DNA from: Paenibacillus phytohabitans
Lineage (GTDB): Bacteria > Bacillota > Bacilli > Paenibacillales > Paenibacillaceae
Length of the DNA: 64,000 nucleotides
Assembly (NCBI RefSeq): GCF_013141775.1
Contig: NZ_WHOB01000089.1
Location: forward strand, 1-64,000
Reading direction: 5' to 3'
Numbering within the stretch: the stretch's first letter is position 1; each line of letters starts with the position of its first letter. Positions 44,956 to 53,125 of this stretch are shown here, one piece after another. The position numbers and the translations under genes were made by a program. A model generated the notes under the pieces. The model saw only the letters and a program-made list of their open reading frames with translations. It was not told the DNA's origin and did no database searches.

Positions 44956-46353
44956 TTAAAGCGGCAAATACAGGGAGAATAAGCTTCCCTGTCCTTCGCG
45001 GCTGTGCAAAGTAATGAACCCGCCAAGCAGTCTGGCCAGATCATTGCTGATTGACAAGCCCAGCCCTGTTCCGCCGTACTTGCGGCCGATGTTTGTATCC
45101 GCCTGCTCAAACGCCTCGAAGATCAGATCATGCTTCTCCGGCGGAATGCCTATCCCGGTATCCTGCACCTCAAAGGCGGCCCATTTCCGCGAGGAGAGCC
45201 CCTCTTGCCGTTCCACTACGCGGACATTCACCGATACACCGCCTGTCATAGTGAATTTGAAGGCATTTGAGAGCAGATTGCGGAGAATTTGCTGCACCCG
45301 CTGGGGATCCGTATGGATAACCCCCGGCATGTCTGCATCCAGTGAAATATCGAAGGCCAGCTGTTTCTGTTTGGCTACCACACTGAACTGCTGAAGTAGC
45401 AGATCAGGGATCTCACTGACATTGAAGTCTTCATTAATAATATCCAGCTTCCCGGCTTCTACCTTGGACAAGTCCAGAATATCATTAATAAGCGAGAGAA
45501 GATCCTCACCCGAGCGGTGAATGATCCCGCCGTATTCTGCCAGCTCTTCCACGCTCAGTTCATCTTCGCTTTCTTCAATTAGCTGGGACAGGTTAATGAT
45601 ACTGTTAAGCGGTGTTCTCAGCTCATGGGACATATTGGCCAGGAACTCCGACTTGAACTGCGAGGCAAGCATCAGCTGTTTAGCCCTCTCCTCCAGCACG
45701 ATTTTATTCTTATGAAGCTCCTCCGTCTGCTCTGACAAAAGCTCATTGGCTCTAACAATCTGTCCGGTGCGCATCAGATCCAGCTGGAAGTCGCGGATAA
45801 TCAGCGCAAACAGCACACTGAGAGCAAAGCCTGCCGGGAATGTGACCGGCAGAATATCCGTTATGTATTCCTGCGCCGGGATGACTCCAAACACCGTAAT
45901 ATTCAACGCATTCACTACATTTACCACCAGGACAGCAATCAGTCCCTTTTGGATCACAGAGGCAGAAGAACGCTGCATCCAGAGGCTCAGGCCGGCGCAG
46001 ACGAAGCCCAGGATAGATAAATTCAGCACGCCTACCACAGCTGCTTCGGTAACCCCGAAGGTCAACCGCGTAAGCCCGGTGCCGACCCCAATAATGATCA
46101 GGACCAGAGGCTGGGGATAAGCCAGCGTAGAAATAATAAGCGGCACAAACCGCAGGTCAAAAATCACATGCTCGTCCAGCCTGTATCCGAAAATTGTACT
46201 TACCCACCCGGCGAAGATCGCGAGCAGGACCCAGCTTACTTTTTTCACAGGTTCAGAAGCGTAGGTCACCGTATGTTTGTATATTAAGTTTGCCAGATAA
46301 GACAAGGTAATCAGCAAAGCGGTATTCACAAAAAATATTTTTACATATTCCAT
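44956..46353 (-). CDS. Sensor histidine kinase with 5TM-LYT-type input domain
   Basis: About 465 residues. The first 190 residues hold about six hydrophobic segments like the 5TMR-LYT sensor (DLRFVPLIISTLAYPQPLV). A coiled-coil follows, then the HisKA domain with phospho-acceptor His in NMSHELRTPLN (about residue 243) and the ATPase with NLLSNAFKFT, DTGIGIPPEKHD and GTGLGLSI. The start at 46353 has a GGAGTGAGG site. No response regulator gene is adjacent, so its partner is elsewhere. The signal is unknown. Confidence 0.88.
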   Translation of the reverse strand: MEYVKIFFVNTALLITLSYLANLIYKHTVTYASEPVKKVSWVLLAIFAGWVSTIFGYRLDEHVIFDLRFVPLIISTLAYPQPLVLIIIGVGTGLTRLTFGVTEAAVVGVLNLSILGFVCAGLSLWMQRSSASVIQKGLIAVLVVNVVNALNITVFGVIPAQEYITDILPVTFPAGFALSVLFALIIRDFQLDLMRTGQIVRANELLSEQTEELHKNKIVLEERAKQLMLASQFKSEFLANMSHELRTPLNSIINLSQLIEESEDELSVEELAEYGGIIHRSGEDLLSLINDILDLSKVEAGKLDIINEDFNVSEIPDLLLQQFSVVAKQKQLAFDISLDADMPGVIHTDPQRVQQILRNLLSNAFKFTMTGGVSVNVRVVERQEGLSSRKWAAFEVQDTGIGIPPEKHDLIFEAFEQADTNIGRKYGGTGLGLSISNDLARLLGGFITLHSREGQGSLFSLYLPL

Positions 46354-46494
46354 AGCCTCACTCCTGCAGCCAAAAATGATATAACAACGATTATTATTTA
46401 TACTATCATAGAGGAATGAAATCATGAAGCCACAGTGCTATGGCATATGTATAAGAGGTGGTCTTTTTAAACGCAGTCTCCCTTGTACCTGTCC

Positions 46495-46540
46495 GCAGAA
46501 GAAGAGCGCAAATCAGATACGATTTGCGCTCTTCTTCTGC
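46495..46540. repeat. 20-bp perfect hairpin overlapping a gene end
   Basis: Bases 46495-46514 and 46521-46540 are exact reverse complements with a 6-nt AGATAC loop. On the minus strand the hairpin contains the last codons and the TGA of the 46513-46785 gene. No T-run follows on either strand. It may act as an mRNA 3' stabiliser or a weak terminator. Confidence 0.8.
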
Positions 46541-46785
46541 GGCGTGAACCAGGGCATCATTGCCTTCCAGCGCCTTTTGGGTACGGAAGCTCCGCCATTG
46601 CCGCCAAGCTGTATAACAGGTGCCTCATTCAGATCAAATTCGGCCGGTGTCCACGTCTCTGCTTCCGGCAGTATATAGTACCGGGGGTGGTAGGTGCTGA
46701 TGGTATCTCCTTGTTGTGTCAGCACCCGGTTAGCATGTATCTCAATAATCCGGCCTGTAATGACGGGGGAATTATTCATAGACAT
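46513..46785 (-). CDS. Small hypothetical protein
   Basis: About 90 residues (MSMNNSPVITGRIIEIHANR...), beta-like at the start with a basic C-terminus (PKRRWKAMMPWFTPQKKSANRI). The start at 46785 follows GGGAGAGGCGG. The longer frame to 46890 overlaps csbD and has no site. I do not recognise it. It is 55 nt after the CsbD gene on the same strand and probably co-transcribed. The last seven codons are part of a perfect hairpin. Confidence 0.55.
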   Translation of the reverse strand: MSMNNSPVITGRIIEIHANRVLTQQGDTISTYHPRYYILPEAETWTPAEFDLNEAPVIQLGGNGGASVPKRRWKAMMPWFTPQKKSANRI

Positions 46786-46840
46786 CCGCCTCTCCCTGCA
46801 TTTGTGATGATCTGATCTGAGGCCTGGCCATATTCTTCGT

Positions 46841-47044
46841 TTAGCTGCGGATCGACTGCTCCCAGTTACGGTATTCCGCCTCTGCATCATCCTTGGAATG
46901 GCCGTAACGCTCCTGCAGCTTACCTACCAGTTTATCTTTTTCGCCGTCTATTACATCGAGGTCATCATCCGTCAGTTGGCCCCATTGCTTCTTGGCTTCA
47001 CCTTTGATCTGCAACCATTTACCTTTTAGCACATTGTTGTCCAT
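46841..47044 (-). CDS. CsbD family stress protein
   Basis: A 67-residue acidic/basic helical protein. The CsbD pattern is clear: KGKWLQIKGEAKKQWGQLTDDDLDVIDGE and GKLQERYGHSKDDAEAE. In Bacillus it belongs to the general stress (SigB) response, with unknown molecular role. The ribosome site AAGGAGATGAG is strong. I looked for a SigB promoter and found none with correct spacing. Confidence 0.92.
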   Translation of the reverse strand: MDNNVLKGKWLQIKGEAKKQWGQLTDDDLDVIDGEKDKLVGKLQERYGHSKDDAEAEYRNWEQSIRS

Positions 47045-47278
47045 TACAAGCTCATCTCCTTAGCTGTGGGTTATTGTTTGGCACAAGCTAATAATTCTCA
47101 GTGAATTATTACCCGTTGGCCCTTTGTGTGAATCCAAACCCCCGGGACAGGCCCCTATAAAGGAACGGCAGCGCAAACCGCAAATAAAGTCATAGTTTGT
47201 CACATAATAGTCTTTTAAAAAGCTGTTCATATATTTTAAAATTTGATATACTTCAGAAGTAAATTTATTTATCATTTA

Positions 47279-47455
47279 AGTGATTATTTTCACATGAGTA
47301 TTTCCCAGCTTGTGCTAGAATGCCATCGAACAAGAAACGAGATAATTAAATTTTTTCTTATTACCTGCCGATATATGTCGTATGCCTGCTACAAAAAGGG
47401 ACCTTAGACCGATTTCAAAGTGACAAATGTCATTTATAAAGTGATTTTTATCACT
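47279..47455. promoter_or_regulatory. Three Crp/Fnr-like boxes upstream of the PplA-like gene
   Basis: AGTGA-N6-TCACA at 47279-47294 and AGTGA-N6-TCACT at 47440-47455 fit the Firmicute Fnr/Crp pattern TGTGA-N6-TCACA closely. A weaker half-matching AGTGA-N6-TCATT lies at 47419-47434. They are 73 to 250 nt before the start codon in an AT-rich region (47290-47520) that holds the promoter, whose -35 and -10 boxes are not clear. Control by oxygen or redox state through a Crp/Fnr protein would fit the genes downstream. Confidence 0.6.
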
Positions 47456-47527
47456 TCCAATTACTATTAAAATGTTTTACATTTTAATATATATATTTTA
47501 AACTATTTTCTTGGAGGTCATATCAAA

Positions 47528-48448
47528 ATGAAAAAAGCTTCTGTAATCTTGTCGAGCGCCCTGGTACTTGGCACTTTACTCGCGGGTTGTGGTAACAACA
47601 ACAATGCGGGCAACGCTGCTGCAACTAATGCACCTGCTGCTGCGACCACTGCTCCTGCTGCTGACGCAACAAATGCTCCTGCAGCTAACGCTGGAACAGA
47701 AACAGGCAAATACCAAGACGGCACCTACTACGGAACAGTTGATGTTGATGCAGAAACTGGCTGGCAGACTTTCGTTCTGCTTACTGTAGAAGGCGGCAAA
47801 ATCACCAAAGCTGACTGGAATGCTTTCAATACCAAAACAGCCGGCGATCTGAAGAAAAAAGTATCTGAAGACGGCAACTACGGTTTGGTTAAAATTGGCG
47901 GTGCTCAATCCGAATGGCATGAACAAGCAGCTAAAGCTGAAGCTTTCCTGATTGAAAAACAAGATCCGGCAGCACTCGCTTTCGATGCTGAAGGACATAC
48001 TGACGCTGTATCCGGCGTATCCGTACATGTTAGTGACTTCGTAGGCGCTGCTCAAGCTGCTCTTGCTGCTGGTCCAGTACAAGTGGGTCCTTACAAAGAC
48101 GGCGGTTACAAAGCTGAAGGCGAAATGGATGCTGAATCCGGCTGGAAATCCACTGTAGCTGTATCCGTTGCCGGCGGTAACGTTGTAGCTGTTAATTTCA
48201 GCGGCGTGAATGCTGCAGGCGATGATAAGAAACAATATTCTGTAGACGGTAAGTATGGAATGAAAGCTGGCGGCGCTTCTGCTGAATGGCACGAAGAAAT
48301 CGCTCTTGCTGAGAAATACTTCCTTGAAAATAAAGGCACAGCTCCTACCCTGGATGCTGAAGGCAAAACAGATGCAATTTCCGGCGTATCTATCCACGTT
48401 GGCGAATATTTCACACTGGCACAAAAAGCACTTGAAGGCGCGAAATAA
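47528..48448 (+). CDS. pplA: PplA-like lipoprotein with two FMN-binding domains
   Basis: A 306-residue surface lipoprotein. The signal peptide ends in the lipobox LLAG-Cys21, and an Asn/Ala/Thr-rich linker (22-57) follows. Two homologous FMN_bind domains span about 60-178 and 185-302. Each carries an SEWHE/AEWHE block and ends in DAVSGVS (159-165) or DAISGVS (282-288), in the place where ApbE-type enzymes attach FMN to Ser/Thr. In Listeria, PplA is the flavinylated lipoprotein that hands electrons to outside acceptors. The ribosome site TTGGAGGTC is strong. Ndh2 follows 49 nt later. Flavinylation is inferred from the family. Confidence 0.85.
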   Translation: MKKASVILSSALVLGTLLAGCGNNNNAGNAAATNAPAAATTAPAADATNAPAANAGTETGKYQDGTYYGTVDVDAETGWQTFVLLTVEGGKITKADWNAFNTKTAGDLKKKVSEDGNYGLVKIGGAQSEWHEQAAKAEAFLIEKQDPAALAFDAEGHTDAVSGVSVHVSDFVGAAQAALAAGPVQVGPYKDGGYKAEGEMDAESGWKSTVAVSVAGGNVVAVNFSGVNAAGDDKKQYSVDGKYGMKAGGASAEWHEEIALAEKYFLENKGTAPTLDAEGKTDAISGVSIHVGEYFTLAQKALEGAK

Positions 48449-48497
48449 TTATTCGCTATCCTTTTGCAGCTAATCAGACGAATGAGGTGAGTTTCTC

Positions 48498-50375
48498 TTG
48501 AAGAAAATAGTCATTTTGGGCGGCGGCTACGGCGGCGTACTCACGGCTAAGAAACTGGCAAAGAAATTTAAGAACGACAAAGATGTAGAAATCAAACTGA
48601 TCGACCGAAATCCATACCACACTCTCTTGACTGAGCTGCATGAGGTTTCTGCGAATCGCGCACCTGAGGATTCGATCAAAATTGACTTGAAGAAAATCTT
48701 TGCCGGCCTGAAAGTGGATGTTGTGCTCGACGAAATCAGCAACATTGATTTCAAGAACAAGAAGCTGAAGTCCGACAAAGCTACCTATGCTTATGATTAC
48801 CTGGTAATCGGCACAGGAAGCAAACCAACCTTCTTCGGAATTCCCGGAGCTGAAGAGAATACCTTCTCCTTCTGGTCTTATGACGATGCAGTTGCCCTGA
48901 AGCGTCAAATCCGCGACATGTACACCAAAGCTGCGAAGGAAAAGAATGCGGCAGTACGCCGTTCCATGCTTACCTTCGTAATCATCGGTGCCGGCTTCAC
49001 TGGCGTTGAGCTGGTTGGTGAAATGGCTGAGCAACGTGAAGAACTGTGTAAGGAATTCTTCATTGATCCTTCTGAAGTAAGATTGATTGTAGCTGATATG
49101 GCTCCGAAGATTCTGCCTATCCTTCCAGAGAAGCTGATTCAAAAAGCCGAAGCCCGTCTGCGTAAGATGAATGTAGAAATCGTTACAGGCGCCAAAATCA
49201 CCGAAGTTGGCACAGGTTCTGTAGCCCTCGGCGAGAAAAACATCGTGGATGCTCAGACTATCGTCTGGACTGCCGGTGTTGAAGGCTCCGAAATCGTTGG
49301 CAGTCTTGATGTTCAGCAGCAAGGCCGCAAACGTATTGTTACGAATGAACACCTTGAAAGTGTTGACCATAAGAACGTATACGTTGTAGGGGATAACATC
49401 TTCTTCATCCCTGAAGGCGAAGAACGTCCAGTTCCACAAATGGTTGAGAATGCTGAACAAGCTGCACCTGTTATCGCGGGCAATATTACTGCCGATATCA
49501 AGGGCACGCCTAAAAAAGCTTACAAACCAGGATTCCATGGCACCATGGTTTCGATCGGCAGCCGCTACGGTGTAGCGAACGTTGGTCTTCCAGGCAAATT
49601 CTTCATGCTGACCGGCTTCATGGCTATGCTGTCCAAACATTTCATCAATATGTTCTACCTGTCCCAGGTTGTAGGCTTCAACAAAGTATGGACTTACATG
49701 ATGCACGAGTTCTTCCATGTTGAGAACCGCAAGAGCTTTGTCGGCGGATACTTCTCCAAGCGCTCGCCGAACTTCTGGCTCGTTCCGCTCCGTATGCTTT
49801 TGGGTGGTATGTGGCTATATGAAGGTATAGAGAAGATCAGAAAAATCTGGGTTGATCCCAATAAGATTTTCCTGATTCCTGCAGCTCCTTATGCAGATGC
49901 TACTTCTGCAGCCAGCGTGGCTGTGGATGCCGTTAAAGACACCGTAGATGCCCAGTCTGCAGCTTCCGCAGTATCCACTGCCAAAGAAGCAGTATCGGCT
50001 TTGCCGGTTCCAGGCTTCATCTACGATATTTCTAACTGGTTCATGGATCTTATGTTCTACAACCCGGACGGTTCTTACACCTTCCTGGCTAAATGGTTCC
50101 AAATCGGCATGGTTTGTGCCGAAATCGTCTTCGGTGTTATGCTTATCGTTGGTTTGTTCACAGCTATTTCTTCCCTGGCTACTATAGGTATGGCGGTCAT
50201 GATCTGGACCACCAAGATGGCAGCTACAGAAATGCTCTGGTACGTTGGGGCGGCTATTGCCTGCATCGGCGGATCCGGCAGCGTGTTCGGTCTGGATTAC
50301 TATGTTCTTCCTTGGCTCAAGAAGCAGTGGAAGAGGATTCCACTCGTCCGGCGCTGGTATCTGTTTACCGACTGA
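48498..50375 (+). CDS. ndh2: Type II NADH dehydrogenase with membrane C-terminus (EET-type Ndh2)
   Basis: A 625-residue flavoprotein. The N-terminal 400 residues are a classic NDH-2: VILGGGYGGVLTAKK binds FAD, VIIGAGFTGVELVGE binds NADH, and VYVVGDN is the second FAD segment. The extra C-terminal 220 residues contain four to five membrane helices and an Ala/Val/Asp-rich loop, resembling DoxX-type domains. This tail sets apart the Ndh2 of the Listeria EET locus (also about 625 residues) from housekeeping NDH-2 (about 400). It passes electrons from NADH to a membrane quinone. The start is TTG after GAGGTGAG. Confidence 0.9.
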   Translation: MKKIVILGGGYGGVLTAKKLAKKFKNDKDVEIKLIDRNPYHTLLTELHEVSANRAPEDSIKIDLKKIFAGLKVDVVLDEISNIDFKNKKLKSDKATYAYDYLVIGTGSKPTFFGIPGAEENTFSFWSYDDAVALKRQIRDMYTKAAKEKNAAVRRSMLTFVIIGAGFTGVELVGEMAEQREELCKEFFIDPSEVRLIVADMAPKILPILPEKLIQKAEARLRKMNVEIVTGAKITEVGTGSVALGEKNIVDAQTIVWTAGVEGSEIVGSLDVQQQGRKRIVTNEHLESVDHKNVYVVGDNIFFIPEGEERPVPQMVENAEQAAPVIAGNITADIKGTPKKAYKPGFHGTMVSIGSRYGVANVGLPGKFFMLTGFMAMLSKHFINMFYLSQVVGFNKVWTYMMHEFFHVENRKSFVGGYFSKRSPNFWLVPLRMLLGGMWLYEGIEKIRKIWVDPNKIFLIPAAPYADATSAASVAVDAVKDTVDAQSAASAVSTAKEAVSALPVPGFIYDISNWFMDLMFYNPDGSYTFLAKWFQIGMVCAEIVFGVMLIVGLFTAISSLATIGMAVMIWTTKMAATEMLWYVGAAIACIGGSGSVFGLDYYVLPWLKKQWKRIPLVRRWYLFTD

Positions 50376-50470
50376 TCATACGGGTAACTTCTTAGTAAGT
50401 GTATAACTTAAATACAGTAGCGGCGTACGCACATGCTGCGCTGCTGCAAGCTGAATATGATGTTCTTAAG

Positions 50471-50497
50471 AGTAATGTGTCCCTAGGACACATTACT
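50471..50497 (+). terminator. Hairpin after ndh2
   Basis: AGTAATGTGTCC and GGACACATTACT pair perfectly over 12 bp with a CTA loop, followed by CTCCTTGTTT. It lies about 95 nt after the ndh2 stop. The weak U-tract suggests partial termination, allowing some read-through into the quinone genes. Confidence 0.55.
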
Positions 50498-50613
50498 CTC
50501 CTTGTTTAACAAGGGGAAAGCACATATCTGCATAAAGATGTACAGAATGGTTTTGTAGGGATAATCAGGGCTGTGGTTTCTTCCGGCAAAACCGACAAGA
50601 AGGAGAGAATCTT

Positions 50614-51063
50614 GTGAACAAAAAACTCATTGAAGATACATTCCGGATGCTTCAGGCTGAAATGTCCCCGATCGCCGGAATTCAGTTGTATCTCTCTCCG
50701 GCAGAATGCGAGCAGTTGCTCTCGGTACTGGAACGCCATGATCTGGAATATGACCGCAAAGTCCATTTGCTAGGTATTTATACCATTCTTACCGTGGCTG
50801 CACAGCGCCATATGGAATGTGTCCCACATCATCCTGACCTGACCCGCAGCATTTTGGATGGAGATTACCTATACAGCTTTTACCTGCAGTTTGCAGTGAA
50901 ATGCCGAGAGCTGGATCTGGTTGCATATTTGGCTCCCTCAATCAAAAAAATGCAAATTGGACGGTCAAATGGAGATTTCACGGAACAGGATCCGGCCCAG
51001 GGGTTTGATGAATTCCTCATTCAGGAGCGCAGACAGCGAAGCCGCACAAGCAAAGCCATTTGA
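50614..51063 (+). CDS. HepS-like protein (possible prenyl diphosphate synthase small subunit)
   Basis: A 149-residue helical protein. The segment ILDGDYLYSFYLQFAVKCRE plus LVAYLAPSIKKMQI recalls the small subunit HepS of heptaprenyl diphosphate synthase, whose conserved part reads GDYYSGLYY and IKEINE. Overall similarity is low, so this is tentative. The gene is 18 nt before the large-subunit-like polyprenyl synthase, as hepS precedes hepT elsewhere with menG between. The start is GTG after AAGGAGAG. Confidence 0.55.
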   Translation: MNKKLIEDTFRMLQAEMSPIAGIQLYLSPAECEQLLSVLERHDLEYDRKVHLLGIYTILTVAAQRHMECVPHHPDLTRSILDGDYLYSFYLQFAVKCRELDLVAYLAPSIKKMQIGRSNGDFTEQDPAQGFDEFLIQERRQRSRTSKAI

Positions 51064-51081
51064 CAGGTGGGAACACAAAAG

Positions 51082-52062
51082 ATGAAGCTGCACGAAGCCT
51101 TGCATATTGATCTGGATGAAATTAACCGCGAAATTAAGAATTTGGTGACCCGCGATAAGGATGTTCCCAAAAAGTCGCTGCTGGCGCAGAGTATTCTCGA
51201 ACTGACCGGCTCCGGCGGCAAACGGTTACGCCCGCTGATGGTCATAGCCGGCAGCCGGTTCGGACGTAAGCCGGCCGGACGCAGAACCCTGCAATTATCC
51301 GCAGCCGCTGAATTCATCCACGCCGCCTCATTGATTCATGATGATATTATTGACGACGCCGAACTGCGGCGGGGCGAGCCTGCGCTGCATACCAAGACCG
51401 GCATCTTATCTGCTGTGCATATCGGCAATTATATGTCCGCCCGCGTCATCGAGCTGCTAAGCAAGTATTCAGGTGATAAGAACCGTTACGTTCACGATCT
51501 GTCTTCTGTGGCCACTGCCCAGTTATGTCTGGGGGAATACCAGCAAATGGAGCATGCCTTTGATTACAACCTGACACTTGAGCAATACTTGGAGAAGTCC
51601 CGTAACAAAACAGCACTGCTGATGGCTACCTGCCTGCGGGTAGGTGCACTATCCACAGAAAGCACCGAAGAAGTCGCCGATCTTCTCTATAATTTCGGCG
51701 AATCGCTCGGCATGTCATTCCAGATTCAGGATGACATCCTCGACTTCACCCAGTCGGCGGATGTGCTCGGCAAGCCCGCAGGCAGCGACCTGCGCCATGG
51801 TCAGGTTACCTTGCCTGTACTCTTCGCCCTGCAGGACCCTGAGCTTGCTCCTGTGATCCGCCAGATTGGCCCCTCTTCTTCTTCCGAAGAGGTTGCGCAT
51901 GTCTTGGAGCTGGTTAAGAACAGCGACGCTCTGGCCCGCACAGAAGCTGTCAGCCAGGACTACCTGTCCCAGGCTGCAGCGATTGTGCAGCAGCTCTCCA
52001 GCTTCCCGGCGCATGCCGATCTGGACACACTGCTGCAGTACTTCGCCGGACGCGACCGGTGA
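51082..52062 (+). CDS. Polyprenyl diphosphate synthase (HepT/DmkB-like)
   Basis: About 326 residues. Both aspartate-rich motifs are present: LIHDDIIDDAELRRGEPA and FQIQDDILDF, with GGKRLRPLM before them. It extends isoprenoid diphosphates into the side chain of menaquinones. The Listeria EET locus has such a dedicated synthase (DmkB). The start at 51082 is preferred (AGGTGGG upstream), and the GTG at 51067 is possible. A terminator follows at 52122. A housekeeping HepT role cannot be excluded. Confidence 0.88.
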   Translation: MKLHEALHIDLDEINREIKNLVTRDKDVPKKSLLAQSILELTGSGGKRLRPLMVIAGSRFGRKPAGRRTLQLSAAAEFIHAASLIHDDIIDDAELRRGEPALHTKTGILSAVHIGNYMSARVIELLSKYSGDKNRYVHDLSSVATAQLCLGEYQQMEHAFDYNLTLEQYLEKSRNKTALLMATCLRVGALSTESTEEVADLLYNFGESLGMSFQIQDDILDFTQSADVLGKPAGSDLRHGQVTLPVLFALQDPELAPVIRQIGPSSSSEEVAHVLELVKNSDALARTEAVSQDYLSQAAAIVQQLSSFPAHADLDTLLQYFAGRDR

Positions 52063-52121
52063 GCCGAAGCGGCTGTCCGTGCAGTTGGTTAACCACGGCA
52101 TGCTATATCAATTTCTAAGTA

Positions 52122-52149
52122 AACGAGTCCTTTGGGGCTCGTTTTTTTT
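52122..52149 (+). terminator. Terminator after the polyprenyl synthase gene
   Basis: AACGAGTCC pairs with GGGCTCGTT (one G-U) and is followed by TTTTTTT. It closes the plus arm of the EET-like locus. Confidence 0.85.
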
Positions 52150-52184
52150 GCTTTATGCGGACCCCCCCGCCTATATCCCAGTGA

Positions 52185-52400
52185 TTTTTATGAAAATCCT
52201 GCACAGAATACAACATTTTGCTCATAAACTGGGCCTTAAAGTAAAATTGTTGTACAAACTGCAGCATTTTTTCTCCTCCGAGCCGCTTAGCGGAACAATT
52301 GTTGTATTTCATACAACAATCCGTCCGAACACCCTACTATTGATGAATCAGAGTTGTAATACGTACAACAATTATGCCCGTACAGAGGTAATCAGGTACC
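52185..52400 (+). repeat. Dispersed intergenic element, copy B
   Basis: It matches the minus strand of 36530-36785 in the same block order (ATCCTGCACA, ATACAACATTTT, AAATTGTTGTA, TGCAGCATTTTTT, TTTCATACAACAA, AGTTGTAATACGTACAAC). Several palindromes of the type GTTGTA-N5-TACAAC are inside. It starts about 35 nt after the terminator of the polyprenyl synthase gene. Function unknown. Confidence 0.65.
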
Positions 52401-52558
52401 TTTTGGAGACCTAAACTATACAAGAACCCAATAGGTAGGATTCATTCGTGTTTGGATTCTACTGTACGGCGCGCAATAAAATTGGTAAGCCATGCTTTAT
52501 TTCTACCTGTTTGATGTTGCTAAACAAGCGAACGCAGCAAAGCGAACGTGAGCGTGTT

Positions 52559-52833
52559 TAGCTTAGTGGTTTGCTTTTAGGTTTGCTCTTGTGGGTTGTC
52601 TCTTGTGGGTTTGCTCTTGGGGTTATCCTTGTGGACTTGCTTTTTAGGTTTGCTCTTGTGGGTTGTCCCTTGGGGGTTGTCTCTTGGGGTTGTCTCTTGG
52701 AGTTGTCTCTTGCGGTTGTCTCTTGGGGGTTGTTATTGTGGGTTGTCTCTTGGGGCAGTCTCCTGGGGGGGCTCTTGGGGTTTGCTCTTGTGGGTTGTCT
52801 CTTGGAGGTGTCTCTTGGGGGTTGTCTCACGCA
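52559..52833. repeat. Degenerate 15-bp G/T-rich minisatellite
   Basis: About 18 units related to GGGTTGTCTCTTGGG. The plus strand is nearly free of A and full of GGG runs. Because the unit is 15 bp, both strands stay open and would encode pentapeptide repeats (QETTx-like on minus, VVSWGLL-like on plus), but neither frame has a convincing start site. It lies between the two convergent arms of the EET-like locus. Confidence 0.8.
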
Positions 52834-52991
52834 GACAAAAAGAAAAGCGCGAAGCCTAAGCTTGTCGCGCTCTTTGCCGCCCGCCCCGCTGGGTAGGCTT
52901 GTTGTCTTTTTGAAGTTAATCTTGCCTAGGGAGAGGTTAGGACGGAACGGAGAGGAATTTTGGAACTGGAGAAGCGTCAGCGTTCGCCTTT

Positions 52992-53042
52992 AAGCTCGGA
53001 TTCCTACCGCTCACAGCGGTTCTAATCAGGGAATCTGAGCTT
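52992..53042. repeat. Nested hairpin element
   Basis: An outer 13-bp stem (AAGCTCGGATTCC with GGAATCTGAGCTT, one mismatch) encloses an inner perfect 6-bp stem (ACCGCT/AGCGGT, CAC loop). A further small hairpin, AGCGCGA/TCGCGCT, lies at about 52844-52869. No T-run follows, and the UbiA gene ends about 85 nt to the right. It may be a repeated mobile or structural element. Confidence 0.6.
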
Positions 53043-53125
53043 AACAGCGATCGGAAGTCCAAATATTCCGCGCAGTGCAGCCTCCCAACCTCACTCTCGC
53101 CAGCGCATACCTAGCCCCTAGCAAA

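Noticed and set aside
47060..47160. SigB promoter before csbD
   Set aside because: GTTT- and GGGTAA-like boxes exist but are 19 nt apart, not the 12-14 nt needed.
47576..48424. 282-codon minus-strand frame opposite the PplA-like gene
   Set aside because: Cys/Ser/Phe-rich mirror of the lipoprotein gene without start signals.
48474..49718. 414-codon minus-strand frame opposite ndh2
   Set aside because: Ndh2 motifs on the plus strand are unambiguous; the opposite frame is open only through codon bias.
52558..52993. Open frames on both strands of the 15-bp minisatellite
   Set aside because: Openness follows from the 15-bp unit; no start signals and no family resemblance. Kept only as a repeat.
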